The translations under genes were made by a program, and so were the position numbers. This document shows, in pieces, positions 1 to 5,908 of a stretch of 6,141 nucleotides of DNA. A model generated the notes under the pieces. That model was not told the DNA's origin. It saw nothing but the letters and a program-made list of their open reading frames with translations, and made no database searches. Positions within the stretch are counted from its first letter, which is position 1, and each line of letters starts with the position of its first letter. Source of the stretch: an uncultured Caryophanales bacterium (lineage in GTDB: Bacteria; Bacillota_I; Bacilli_A; RFN20; CAG-826); assembly GCA_946410525.1 (NCBI GenBank), contig CAMKAQ010000064.1, positions 1 to 6,141 on the forward strand, given 5' to 3'.

Positions 1-1
1 G

Positions 2-1387
2 GCCGAAGGCAAAACCTCCACCATCGAATACAATGGTTACACCACTGAATTCTATGGTGATAACAAAGGCATTTGGTACGAAGTCCCTGCCTCAGATACC
101 GAATCACAGAGCTATGGAATCGCCATAGTTCCTAACTTTGGTATCTACAATGTTCTCGCTGATGATGACACAGGTATCTGTTATTTCGCCGGCATCATGA
201 CACCAAATAAGGCTTTAAAGCTTTCCGACATTCAATACACAACAATGGATTTAGGCAAGGCCGCTAAGAGCATCACTTTCGCCGAATCTTCGAGAACCCA
301 CACATTCAGCACCGATGAAGCGACTTTCTGCGACGCTTTGCTTGGTGCTTTGGGCGGAGGCTCCCTCGCTAGCTACTACACAACCAAGAAAGCTAGCTTC
401 AACGTCAACGAAGACGGCACTGCTCTCACCAATATGTCTCTTGAACTCAAAGGATCAACAGACACTTCGAAATACAAAAACACCACGGTTGAAGGCATCA
501 AGATTTCCAAGATCGGAAAAACTATTAATCTTGATTTCGAACTCTTGATCACTAACCCAGACATCACCCCAAGAACTGCTTGGACCACTTATGAGTCTCA
601 ATACCTTTCAAAGCTTTACACCGGATTCACTCTCCCATTCCCAACCGGCGCTTCATATGCTGTTAACGTTACCGCCCTTGAAAATGGCTCCTTCTATTTT
701 GAAGACTTAGGATGTGGCAACCTCGTCGACTCCTACAAGAGCCAGCTCACTGCTGCTGGATTCACTCAAAATGACGAAGTAAGTAATACTCAGACAGGTG
801 TTTACTGCTATGAAAAAACTTTAGCAGCAGCTACCGCAAACGCTGGTGCCATCAAAGAATATGTCAAGTTCACCTGGGAGAACGACGCAACCCAAGCCAT
901 TTATTACCCAAACGGTAAGTTCACCATCACCGCTTACCCAATTCAGGAAGCACTTAAAATCACCACTTCCGAGCTTGCCACCATGCTTTCTTCGCACACT
1001 CTTGGAAACGGTACAGCATATTGGCCAAACATGAGTTTTGACAATTGCACCGGTGTCGCCGTTGAAGACTTAACCGAAGATGCGTACGATTACTTCTATT
1101 CCTATTACGGCTATGAAATGGAATATTACGCCTATATCAACCTCTATTACGCAACAGAGGCAGAAGCAATTGCTGCTGTTAACTATATCAATACCCAACT
1201 TAGCAATAACGGTTACACCCTTAACAGCAGTAGAAACGGATACATTTTAAGCACCTACGATCCATATACTTATGATCAAGAGACCGTCCAAGCCAGGGCT
1301 ACGGTTGCCTACGATGATGACGGAAATTATCTTGGATACGTTGAAGTTTTCATTTGTCACTATACCGAAGAAAGTTGGTACTATTAA
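2..1387 (+). CDS. Tyr-rich, probably extracytoplasmic protein of unknown function (5' end outside window)
   Basis: The frame is open from base 2 to the TAA at 1385-1387, giving at least 461 residues. The ATG at 197 is internal: codons upstream of it read through in the same style and no ribosome binding site precedes it, so the real start lies left of the window. I do not recognise the family. The visible part is rich in Tyr, Thr, Asn and Asp and has no transmembrane segment, which fits a secreted protein or lipoprotein, but the N-terminus that would show a signal peptide is missing. The C-terminal half looks like two diverged copies of one module, about 617-945 and 999-1374. Each has a Pro/Asn strand start, an 'ALENGSFYFEDL' or 'TGVAVEDL' segment, a helix ending in an L..(A/N)GFT or L..NGYT turn, and closing strands (FTITAYP, VEVFICHY). 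The last ~100 residues are very Tyr-rich (for example YDYFYSYYGYEMEYY). A terminator follows directly, so this ends its transcription unit. Confidence 0.8.
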   Translation, partial: AEGKTSTIEYNGYTTEFYGDNKGIWYEVPASDTESQSYGIAIVPNFGIYNVLADDDTGICYFAGIMTPNKALKLSDIQYTTMDLGKAAKSITFAESSRTHTFSTDEATFCDALLGALGGGSLASYYTTKKASFNVNEDGTALTNMSLELKGSTDTSKYKNTTVEGIKISKIGKTINLDFELLITNPDITPRTAWTTYESQYLSKLYTGFTLPFPTGASYAVNVTALENGSFYFEDLGCGNLVDSYKSQLTAAGFTQNDEVSNTQTGVYCYEKTLAAATANAGAIKEYVKFTWENDATQAIYYPNGKFTITAYPIQEALKITTSELATMLSSHTLGNGTAYWPNMSFDNCTGVAVEDLTEDAYDYFYSYYGYEMEYYAYINLYYATEAEAIAAVNYINTQLSNNGYTLNSSRNGYILSTYDPYTYDQETVQARATVAYDDDGNYLGYVEVFICHYTEESWYY

Positions 1388-1403
1388 TCATCAACTAAAA
1401 CTG

Positions 1404-1431
1404 AGCCGGCCAAAGAAAGGTCGGCTTTTTT
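1404..1431 (+). terminator. Rho-independent terminator after the Tyr-rich protein gene
   Basis: An eight-base stem AGCCGGCC (1404-1411) pairs with GGTCGGCT (1419-1426), with one G-U pair and a 7-nt loop AAAGAAA. A run of six T follows at 1426-1431. It begins 16 bases after the stop codon, so it almost certainly ends the upstream transcript and separates it from hpt. Confidence 0.92.
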
Positions 1432-1439
1432 GTTGGTCA

Positions 1440-1510
1440 CCCCTCCCTCTACCAAGAGATCAGCAAAAGCTTTTTGAGAGAGGGGCGGCCTAAAGGTTAA
1501 CAACGGCCCC
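1440..1510 (+). other. GC-rich stretch with competing stem-loops upstream of hpt
   Basis: CCCCTCCCTC (1440-1449) can pair with GAGAGAGGGG (1476-1485) in a ten-base stem with one C/A mismatch. A small inner hairpin AGC-AAAA-GCT sits at 1462-1471. The GGGGC at 1482-1486 could instead pair with GCCCC at 1506-1510, so the two structures exclude each other. The stretch is clearly more GC-rich than the AT-rich 1551-1691 region that follows. I cannot match it to a known riboswitch, T-box or small RNA, and it is unknown whether it is transcribed, since it lies just behind a strong terminator. It may be an RNA leader, a small RNA, or degraded sequence. Confidence 0.35.
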
Positions 1511-1621
1511 ATGCCAATGAGACCTAGAGGAGAGTATTTCCCTCCCCACTTCTCATATATAAGGAAAATATTAAATTTTTCCGAAAATCTAAAATTATTT
1601 TTCTTTTGCGATTGTTCCTTT

Positions 1622-1635
1622 AGGAAGCGCTTTCA
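1622..1635 (+). promoter_or_regulatory. cre-like operator (CcpA/LacI family) upstream of hpt
   Basis: AGGAAGCGCTTTCA differs at two positions from the ideal palindrome TGAAAGCGCTTTCA and keeps the central GCGCTTTCA. Against the Bacillus subtilis cre consensus WTGNNARCGNWWWCAW (1621-1636) it fits 11 of 13 defined positions. It sits 56 bases before the hpt start codon. A possible -10 box, TAGAAT at 1661-1666, lies just downstream, but no convincing -35 element is visible, so whether the site would repress or activate cannot be told. Confidence 0.5.
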
Positions 1636-1691
1636 GGGTAGTAAATAATTTTTATGTTTGTAGAATATTTTTGTTAAAGGAAACAAACCTT

Positions 1692-2285
1692 ATGGAAAAA
1701 CTTATTCTCTCTGAAGTGGAAGTCGAAGCCATCTGCGAAAGACTTGCCGGCGAAATGGACAAGCAAATGGATAAGGATGGCAGCAACCTCCCTGTTTTGC
1801 TTGGCATTATGAACGGCGCCCTTCCATTCATGTATCAGCTTGTCAAAAGCATCAAGCATCCTAACGAGATCGACACCATGCAGGTCTCTAGCTATAACGG
1901 AACCGTCTCAACCGGCGAGCTCATCGTTAAGAAAAAACCAGAACGTAATCTCGAAGGCAAAGACGTCTACATCATTGAGGATATCATCGATACCGGACTT
2001 ACCATGCACTTACTTCGTAAGTACATCATGGATGTCTATAAGCCACGCCACCTCTATGTCGTCATCATGGTCAAGAGACAGGTCGACAAACCTCATTACC
2101 AGGAAGTCGCCGACTTCACCGGCGTTGTCCTTGAGGAGCAGCGTTACATCGTCGGCTATGGTTTCGACTATTATGGAATTGGCCGTTGCCTCCCATACGT
2201 CTTCGTTCCATCTGAGGAAGACTTCAAGACCTGGGATGCGATCCTCATGAAGGATAACCCAGACTACAAAAACAAGAAGAAATAG
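1692..2285 (+). CDS. hpt: Hypoxanthine phosphoribosyltransferase
   Basis: A cytoplasmic purine-salvage enzyme (EC 2.4.2.8) that joins hypoxanthine, and usually guanine, to PRPP to give IMP or GMP and pyrophosphate. The 197-residue product is close to the usual bacterial length of about 180. Family landmarks are in order: loop I LLGIMNGALPF (36-46); flexible loop II with the Ser-Tyr pair (67-68); the PRPP-binding motif IIEDIIDTGLT (94-104) with E96, D97 and D100; the purine-contacting Lys of MVKR (128); and VGYGFDY (154-160) with the conserved Asp159. The tail KNKKK is lysine-rich. The ATG at 1692 is chosen over an in-frame TTG at 1671 because AAAGGA (1676-1681) lies 10 bases upstream of it and the TTG has no such site. 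It appears monocistronic, with terminators on both sides and a cre-like site upstream. Xanthine or guanine specificity cannot be excluded from sequence alone. Confidence 0.95.
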   Translation: MEKLILSEVEVEAICERLAGEMDKQMDKDGSNLPVLLGIMNGALPFMYQLVKSIKHPNEIDTMQVSSYNGTVSTGELIVKKKPERNLEGKDVYIIEDIIDTGLTMHLLRKYIMDVYKPRHLYVVIMVKRQVDKPHYQEVADFTGVVLEEQRYIVGYGFDYYGIGRCLPYVFVPSEEDFKTWDAILMKDNPDYKNKKK

Positions 2286-2302
2286 CTTGCTACAAAAAAT
2301 CC

Positions 2303-2334
2303 AAAAATCCCCTGCAAAACGCAAGGGATTTTTT
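2303..2334 (+). terminator. Rho-independent terminator after hpt
   Basis: AAAAATCCCCTGC (2303-2315) pairs with GCAAGGGATTTTT (2321-2333) at 12 of 13 positions around a 5-nt loop, AAAAC, and the 3' arm runs into six T (2329-2334). It starts 18 bases after the hpt stop. The A-rich 5' arm gives a T-run on the other strand, so it could also stop leftward transcription that passes the terminator at 2370-2394. Confidence 0.92.
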
Positions 2335-2369
2335 AAATACGTATGCAAAACACGGCTTTTTCGGATAAT

Positions 2370-2394
2370 GAAAAGACCCCGCATAGCAAGGTCT
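2370..2394 (-). terminator. Terminator of the leftward small-protein gene
   Basis: Read on the minus strand, AGACCTTGC and GCGGGGTCT form a nine-base stem (two G-U pairs) with a three-base loop, followed by TTTTC. The hairpin ends 12 bases past the stop codon of the leftward gene at 2407. The T-run is short, so termination may be partial, with the symmetric terminator at 2303-2334 as backup. Confidence 0.7.
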
Positions 2395-2406
2395 AGAGAA
2401 TATCAA

Positions 2407-2895
2407 TTAGCCGTGGATATGAACGCTGAATTCGAAGGCACGGAGAAGCTGGATGAGGGTCAGGTCAGCGAGATGTTTGGTGACATTGAGGTTGACGCTG
2501 AACTCATATTTCTTTTCTTGTCCGTGACTGTCATAGGTATCAAAGACAAAGCGAAGGTGATGTTTATTGAAGAAGTCGATTTCGGTTTTGAGGTAGATGG
2601 TGCTCTTGGCGGTGCTAAGTTCTTCTAAGTTGCCAAGGATCTCAAGTTTCTTTTTGTTGAGGTTCATCGCATCCTTCCAGGAGAAGTAGCCACGGAACTT
2701 GAGCCACTCATCAAGGCTCATCGCCCAGAATAGGTCGTGTCCGATTGGCTGATCGAGGACGTCGATGATGTTGTGTTTCTCGTACTTGTTTTTGACGATG
2801 AGATGGACGAGGTCATCCATCCACTCCTTAACCATCTCAGGATCGTAGTTTAAAGCTTCTTTGGTCTTCAGTTCGACAGTGATATTTTCTTTCAT
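2407..2895 (-). CDS. Small soluble protein of unknown function
   Basis: This encodes 162 residues. A strong ribosome binding site, AAGGAG, lies seven bases before the ATG at 2895, and a terminator follows the TAA, so it is very likely a real single-gene unit. I do not recognise the family. The product has no signal peptide, transmembrane segment or obvious catalytic or metal-binding motif. The first ~90 residues look mainly helical and carry aromatic patches (EWMDDLVHLIVKNKYEKHN; DLFWAMSLDEWLKFRGYFSW). The last ~65 look like alternating beta strands (STIYLKTEIDFF, LRFVFDTYDS, KKYEFSVNLNV), ending in a helix and a His-rich tail VHIHG. It points away from the MoxR-type operon and shares the 2896-3159 upstream region with it. 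The opposite-strand open frame at 2287-2628 is a shadow of this gene. Confidence 0.85.
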   Translation of the reverse strand: MKENITVELKTKEALNYDPEMVKEWMDDLVHLIVKNKYEKHNIIDVLDQPIGHDLFWAMSLDEWLKFRGYFSWKDAMNLNKKKLEILGNLEELSTAKSTIYLKTEIDFFNKHHLRFVFDTYDSHGQEKKYEFSVNLNVTKHLADLTLIQLLRAFEFSVHIHG

Positions 2896-2980
2896 GTTTA
2901 TCTCCTTGATTAATTTTAACTATTTTTCGTACAAAAAAACTAGAGATTTGCTAAGGAATTTGTCGATTTCTCTTTACTGA

Positions 2981-3000
2981 AAACGGTGAAAAACGGTGAA
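2981..3000. repeat. Tandem 10-bp direct repeat in the divergent intergenic region
   Basis: AAACGGTGAA occurs twice in a row with no spacer, flanked by TG before and AATTT after. One helical turn of spacing would put both copies on the same DNA face, as in some direct-repeat operators. It lies 86 bases upstream of the leftward gene and 160 bases upstream of the rightward operon. No regulator is identifiable, and an AT-rich slippage product is the alternative. Confidence 0.6.
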
Positions 3001-3044
3001 AATTTACAAAAATAATTAGCAGATTTCTTTGAAAAAACACTAAT

Positions 3045-3058
3045 TGTAAGCGGTTACA
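3045..3058 (+). promoter_or_regulatory. cre-like operator (CcpA/LacI family) upstream of the MoxR-type operon
   Basis: TGTAAGCGGTTACA is nearly palindromic (TGTAA-GCGG-TTACA). With its flanking T on each side (3044-3059) it satisfies every defined position of the B. subtilis cre consensus WTGNNARCGNWWWCAW. It lies about 56 bases upstream of the probable -10 box at 3114-3119. Repression by CcpA usually uses sites overlapping or downstream of the promoter, so this position fits activation, control of the divergent gene, or a different LacI-family regulator. Confidence 0.7.
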
Positions 3059-3113
3059 TACCCCTAAAGCATAACTAGTCAAAAATAATTATTTCCTTTT
3101 TCGCGAATGCGTG

Positions 3114-3119
3114 TATTAT
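3114..3119 (+). promoter_or_regulatory. Probable -10 box of the MoxR-type operon
   Basis: TATTAT (five of six to TATAAT) is directly preceded by TG at 3112-3113. The best -35 candidate at proper distance, TTTCCT at 3092-3097 with 16 bases between, is poor. A start near 3126 would give a ~34-base leader containing the ribosome binding site AAGGAGG (3146-3152). It also means an ATG at 3118 lies inside the promoter rather than being a translation start. Confidence 0.5.
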
Positions 3120-3159
3120 GCGGACAAGGGCACAAACCCTGAGAAAAGGAGGAAGAACT

Positions 3160-4815
3160 ATGAAAGATTTTGAAAGATTCAAGAAAAAGGTTCTTCGTGA
3201 ACACATCATCAAATCCGCATTAGTGGGTTTGGGAATCGGTCTCCTTGCCGCTGCTTTAGCGATCGTCATCTCATTCTTGACGAATCCAGCCGCAGCCGTG
3301 TGGACCGGCATTATTGCTGGCGTTCTCTTCGCCGGCGCTGGCGGATATTATTATTGGTACAAAACTAAGCCAACCGACAAGAAAATCGCCCTTCGTCTCG
3401 ATAAGAAACTTGGTTTGCATGAGAAATGCGCGACCATGATCGAATTCCAGGAGAAGGAAGGCGCTCTCCTCGAGAAACAGCGTGAAGACGCCACCACCAC
3501 TTTGGCCGAAAAGCCAACCAAAGCTCTCAAGTTCAGCGTTGGTATCTGGGTCATCCCAGCCCTTGCCGTCGCGAGCGCTTTCTTCACTGCGGCTTTCTTC
3601 ACCCCACAGAACGCCAACAACCCAGGCGTTTCCAGAGTTGACGATTCTGGCGACTTAGATAGCCTCACCAAATCGATTGGTGACGGTATCAAGAGCAACA
3701 TCGATAGCAACAGCGCAATCGATTCCGCTCTCAAATCAATCTTTGAATCCGTCGTTGACCAGCTTGAAAGTTCCCTTATGGGTGTTAGCGACCCTAATGC
3801 CAGAAGCGAAATGGTCTCTGATGCCAGAGAAGCCATCTCCTCGATTCTCGATGAATGGAACTCCAAAGAGGAAATCGGTAAGGCCCTTAAGACCGAGCCA
3901 GATCAGCACCTTAAAGATCAAGGACAAGACCTTCTCGATGGTGATATCCCAGGTCTCCGCCAAGACTTCCAGGATCTCTTCGATGACCTCCGCCAATTAG
4001 AAGGACAGGCATTAAGAGATTACGCCGGTCAACTCGCCGATCAAATCGACGATGCCCTTGAAAAAGCCGTTCAGGCTGGCGTCAGCGAAGATGATGAGCT
4101 CTATCAGATCTACAAAGAACTTGCCAATAGATTAAGAAGCATTGAAGAAATGCCAACCGATCCACAGCCAAGTTCAGGCGAACAACAATCCGGTTCAGGA
4201 CAAACCAACTACGATAGCAAAGCCCAACAGGCTGCCGAATCTGCAATCGCTCAGGCTGCCAGCAACGCGGCTTCGAACGTTAATCAGCAAAACGAAAACG
4301 AAGCCATGGCATCAGCCATCCAATCCATGATGGAATCCATGATTAACCCACAGCCAGGCAGCGAAGCAAGCGGTTCAGGCTCAGGTTCCGGACAGGGCCA
4401 AGGTTCCGGTTCTGGATCAGGTTCTGGATCCGGACAAGGTCAAGGTTCAGGCTCAGGCTCAGGATCAGGTTCCGGCCAAGGTTCCGGTTCTGGACAGGGT
4501 TCAGGCTCAGGTCAAGGTTCCGGTTCTGGTCAAGGTTCCGGTTCTGGACAAGGCTCAGGTTCCGGACAGGGTTCTGGTGATCAGCCAGGCTCAGGTTCAG
4601 GAGGATCTGGAGCTGGCCCAGCTAACCCAGGAGAAGACCCACATACCGACATCATTTATACCGGAGATGGAACAGTCGAATATGGTAGCGTCATTGACAG
4701 CTACGGCGGCGCTTACACCGACGATCACGCCCATGGCGATACCGACGACGGTGACACCGCAGACGACTATTTCAAAAATCTCTATGGTGAAGATGGACAA
4801 GGCGGAGGAAAATAA
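3160..4815 (+). CDS. Three-helix membrane protein with Gly/Ser/Gln linker, first gene of MoxR-type operon
   Basis: A 551-residue protein. The ATG at 3160 is chosen because AAGGAGG (3146-3152) lies seven bases upstream; an in-frame ATG at 3118 overlaps the -10 box and has no site. Visible order: basic N-terminus (1-18); membrane helices at about 19-40, 47-66 and 125-147; between the last two a charged segment with ALRLDKKLGLHEKCATMIEF (77-96), which resembles the D..LGL...T..E pattern of DUF4175-type membrane proteins; an acidic, mostly helical region (160-330); Ala/Gln/Asn-rich helices (about 360-400); a Gly/Ser/Gln linker (404-485); and an acidic tail with DDHAHGDTDDGDTADD (521-536) ending YFKNLYGEDGQGGGK. 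Positive-inside reasoning puts the C-terminal ~400 residues outside the cell. It probably serves as a membrane partner of the MoxR/DUF58 proteins encoded next. The family assignment is tentative and no enzymatic motif is seen. No terminator separates it from moxR. Confidence 0.85.
   Translation: MKDFERFKKKVLREHIIKSALVGLGIGLLAAALAIVISFLTNPAAAVWTGIIAGVLFAGAGGYYYWYKTKPTDKKIALRLDKKLGLHEKCATMIEFQEKEGALLEKQREDATTTLAEKPTKALKFSVGIWVIPALAVASAFFTAAFFTPQNANNPGVSRVDDSGDLDSLTKSIGDGIKSNIDSNSAIDSALKSIFESVVDQLESSLMGVSDPNARSEMVSDAREAISSILDEWNSKEEIGKALKTEPDQHLKDQGQDLLDGDIPGLRQDFQDLFDDLRQLEGQALRDYAGQLADQIDDALEKAVQAGVSEDDELYQIYKELANRLRSIEEMPTDPQPSSGEQQSGSGQTNYDSKAQQAAESAIAQAASNAASNVNQQNENEAMASAIQSMMESMINPQPGSEASGSGSGSGQGQGSGSGSGSGSGQGQGSGSGSGSGSGQGSGSGQGSGSGQGSGSGQGSGSGQGSGSGQGSGDQPGSGSGGSGAGPANPGEDPHTDIIYTGDGTVEYGSVIDSYGGAYTDDHAHGDTDDGDTADDYFKNLYGEDGQGGGK
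4369..4614 (+). repeat. Coding low-complexity repeat (Gly-Ser / Gly-Gln linker)
   Basis: This stretch encodes about 82 residues, almost only Gly, Ser and Gln. From about 4477 to 4575 it settles into an 18-base unit encoding GQGSGS. The 17-mer CAAGGTTCCGGTTCTGG occurs exactly at 4399, 4477, 4513 and 4531, always in frame and at multiples of 18 bases for the last three. Elsewhere serine codons alternate among TCA, TCC and TCT and glycine codons vary, so part of the array is old or selected at protein level and part looks recently duplicated. Unit number may differ between strains. Confidence 0.9.
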
Positions 4816-4873
4816 TCCCCCGCTTTCTCCAAGTTTAAGGAAGGTTTCTATTTCAAAAGGATATAAACAATAA

Positions 4874-4889
4874 GGTTCGCGTACGAACC
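4874..4889 (+). other. Intercistronic hairpin before moxR
   Basis: GGTTCG (4874-4879) and CGAACC (4884-4889) form a perfect six-base stem with a CGTA loop in the 98-base gap between the membrane-protein gene and the MoxR gene. No T-run follows (the next bases are A-rich and lead into the ribosome binding site AAAGGAG at 4896-4902), so it is not a standard terminator. A processing or mRNA-stability element that sets moxR level is possible. Confidence 0.55.
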
Positions 4890-4913
4890 AAGAAAAAAGG
4901 AGTATCAAATACA

Positions 4914-5903
4914 ATGGAAGAAAAAGAGCAAATGATTCAGGAATTCAGTGAATCAGTCGCAAAAATCAAAGCCGAGCTTCATAAGGACATCATCGGTCAG
5001 GAAGAAGTCCTTGATGACGTCGTCATCGCTATCATCGCTGGCGGCAACGTCCTTCTCGAAGGTGTCCCAGGAACTGGTAAAACCCGTTTGGTCCGTTCTT
5101 TAGGCCAGACCCTCGATTTACCATTCAGCCGTATTCAGTTCACCCCTGACCTCATGCCAAATGACGTCACCGGTACCAACATCATCAGAAAGGATGACGA
5201 TGGCAACTTAACCACTCACTTCCAGAAGGGTCCTATCTTTGCCCAGATCATCCTCGCCGACGAAATCAACCGTGCTACCCCAAAGACCCAATCCGCTCTT
5301 CTCGAGGTCATGCAGGAGCACAAGACCACCGTCGCTGGTAAAACCTACGTCATGCAGGAACCATACTTCGTTCTCGCTACCCAGAATCCAATCGAGCAGG
5401 ATGGTACTTACCCACTTCCAGAAGCTCAGATGGACCGTTTCATGTTCAAGGTCGCCATGGACTTCCCAACCGTCGAAGAACTCGGTGACATCGTCAATTT
5501 GACTCAACACTCCCAGGCTGAAAACGCCACCAAGGTCGTTGATGGCCCACAGATCATGAAGATGCGTGCCCTTGCCCAGGACGTTCCATGCATCAAGGAA
5601 GTCATCGACTACGCCATGACTTTAGTCCACAACACCCACCCAGAATTCGAAGAGACCTCTGAGGTCACCAAGAAATACATCCGTTATGGCTGCTCCCCAC
5701 GTGCTGGCCAGGCTTTAATCACCGGCGCCAAGATCCGTGCTTTGATCCATGGCAACTATAACGTTTCGTTCGACGATATCGACGCTTTGGCTTTCCCAGT
5801 CCTCCGTCACCGTATCAAGATCAACTACAACGCCATCAACGAAGGCCTTTCGATCGACAAGGTCATCGAACTCCTCATCAAGGAAAATCGTAAGAATCGT
5901 TAA
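4914..5903 (+). CDS. MoxR-family AAA+ ATPase
   Basis: A 329-residue cytoplasmic ATPase of the usual MoxR length (about 310-350). Motifs seen: Walker A GVPGTGKT (50-57); Walker B ILADEINR (113-120) with D116 and E117; sensor 1 LATQNP (154-159) with N158; the MoxR signature GTYPLPEAQMDRF (164-176) with the likely arginine finger R175; and sensor 2 CSPRAGQAL (260-268) with R263. All catalytic residues are intact, so it should bind and hydrolyse ATP. MoxR proteins form rings and are thought to act as chaperones that mature or activate proteins encoded beside them. AAAGGAG (4896-4902) lies 11 bases before the ATG, slightly long but acceptable. It is followed after only five bases by the DUF58 gene and preceded by the membrane-protein gene with no terminator, so the three are probably one operon. 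The exact substrate is unknown; the symbol moxR would be generic. Confidence 0.96.
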   Translation: MEEKEQMIQEFSESVAKIKAELHKDIIGQEEVLDDVVIAIIAGGNVLLEGVPGTGKTRLVRSLGQTLDLPFSRIQFTPDLMPNDVTGTNIIRKDDDGNLTTHFQKGPIFAQIILADEINRATPKTQSALLEVMQEHKTTVAGKTYVMQEPYFVLATQNPIEQDGTYPLPEAQMDRFMFKVAMDFPTVEELGDIVNLTQHSQAENATKVVDGPQIMKMRALAQDVPCIKEVIDYAMTLVHNTHPEFEETSEVTKKYIRYGCSPRAGQALITGAKIRALIHGNYNVSFDDIDALAFPVLRHRIKINYNAINEGLSIDKVIELLIKENRKNR

Positions 5904-5908
5904 TTAAT

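Noticed and set aside
2010..2384. Leftward open frame of 124 codons antisense to hpt
   Set aside because: It covers the conserved hpt catalytic region and both terminators; its composition is that of a shadow frame.
2287..2628. Rightward open frame of 113 codons
   Set aside because: It spans the hpt terminator and runs antisense to the leftward gene at 2407-2895, with no ribosome binding site of its own.
3128..3139. AGGG/CCCT mini-hairpin in the operon leader
   Set aside because: A four-base stem with a six-base loop is too weak and too common to call as a regulatory element.
3351..3866. Leftward open frame of 171 codons inside the membrane-protein gene
   Set aside because: The sense frame has membrane helices, a strong start and operon context; the antisense frame shows no recognisable protein feature.
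4369..4614. CRISPR array or collagen-like sequence
   Set aside because: The repeats are in-frame coding units without unique spacers, and the peptide has a GQGSGS period rather than Gly-X-Y with proline.
4577..4873. Rightward frame running past the end of the membrane-protein gene
   Set aside because: It starts in the Gly/Ser repeat in another frame, lacks a ribosome binding site and encodes no recognisable domain; the tail beyond 4815 is intergenic.
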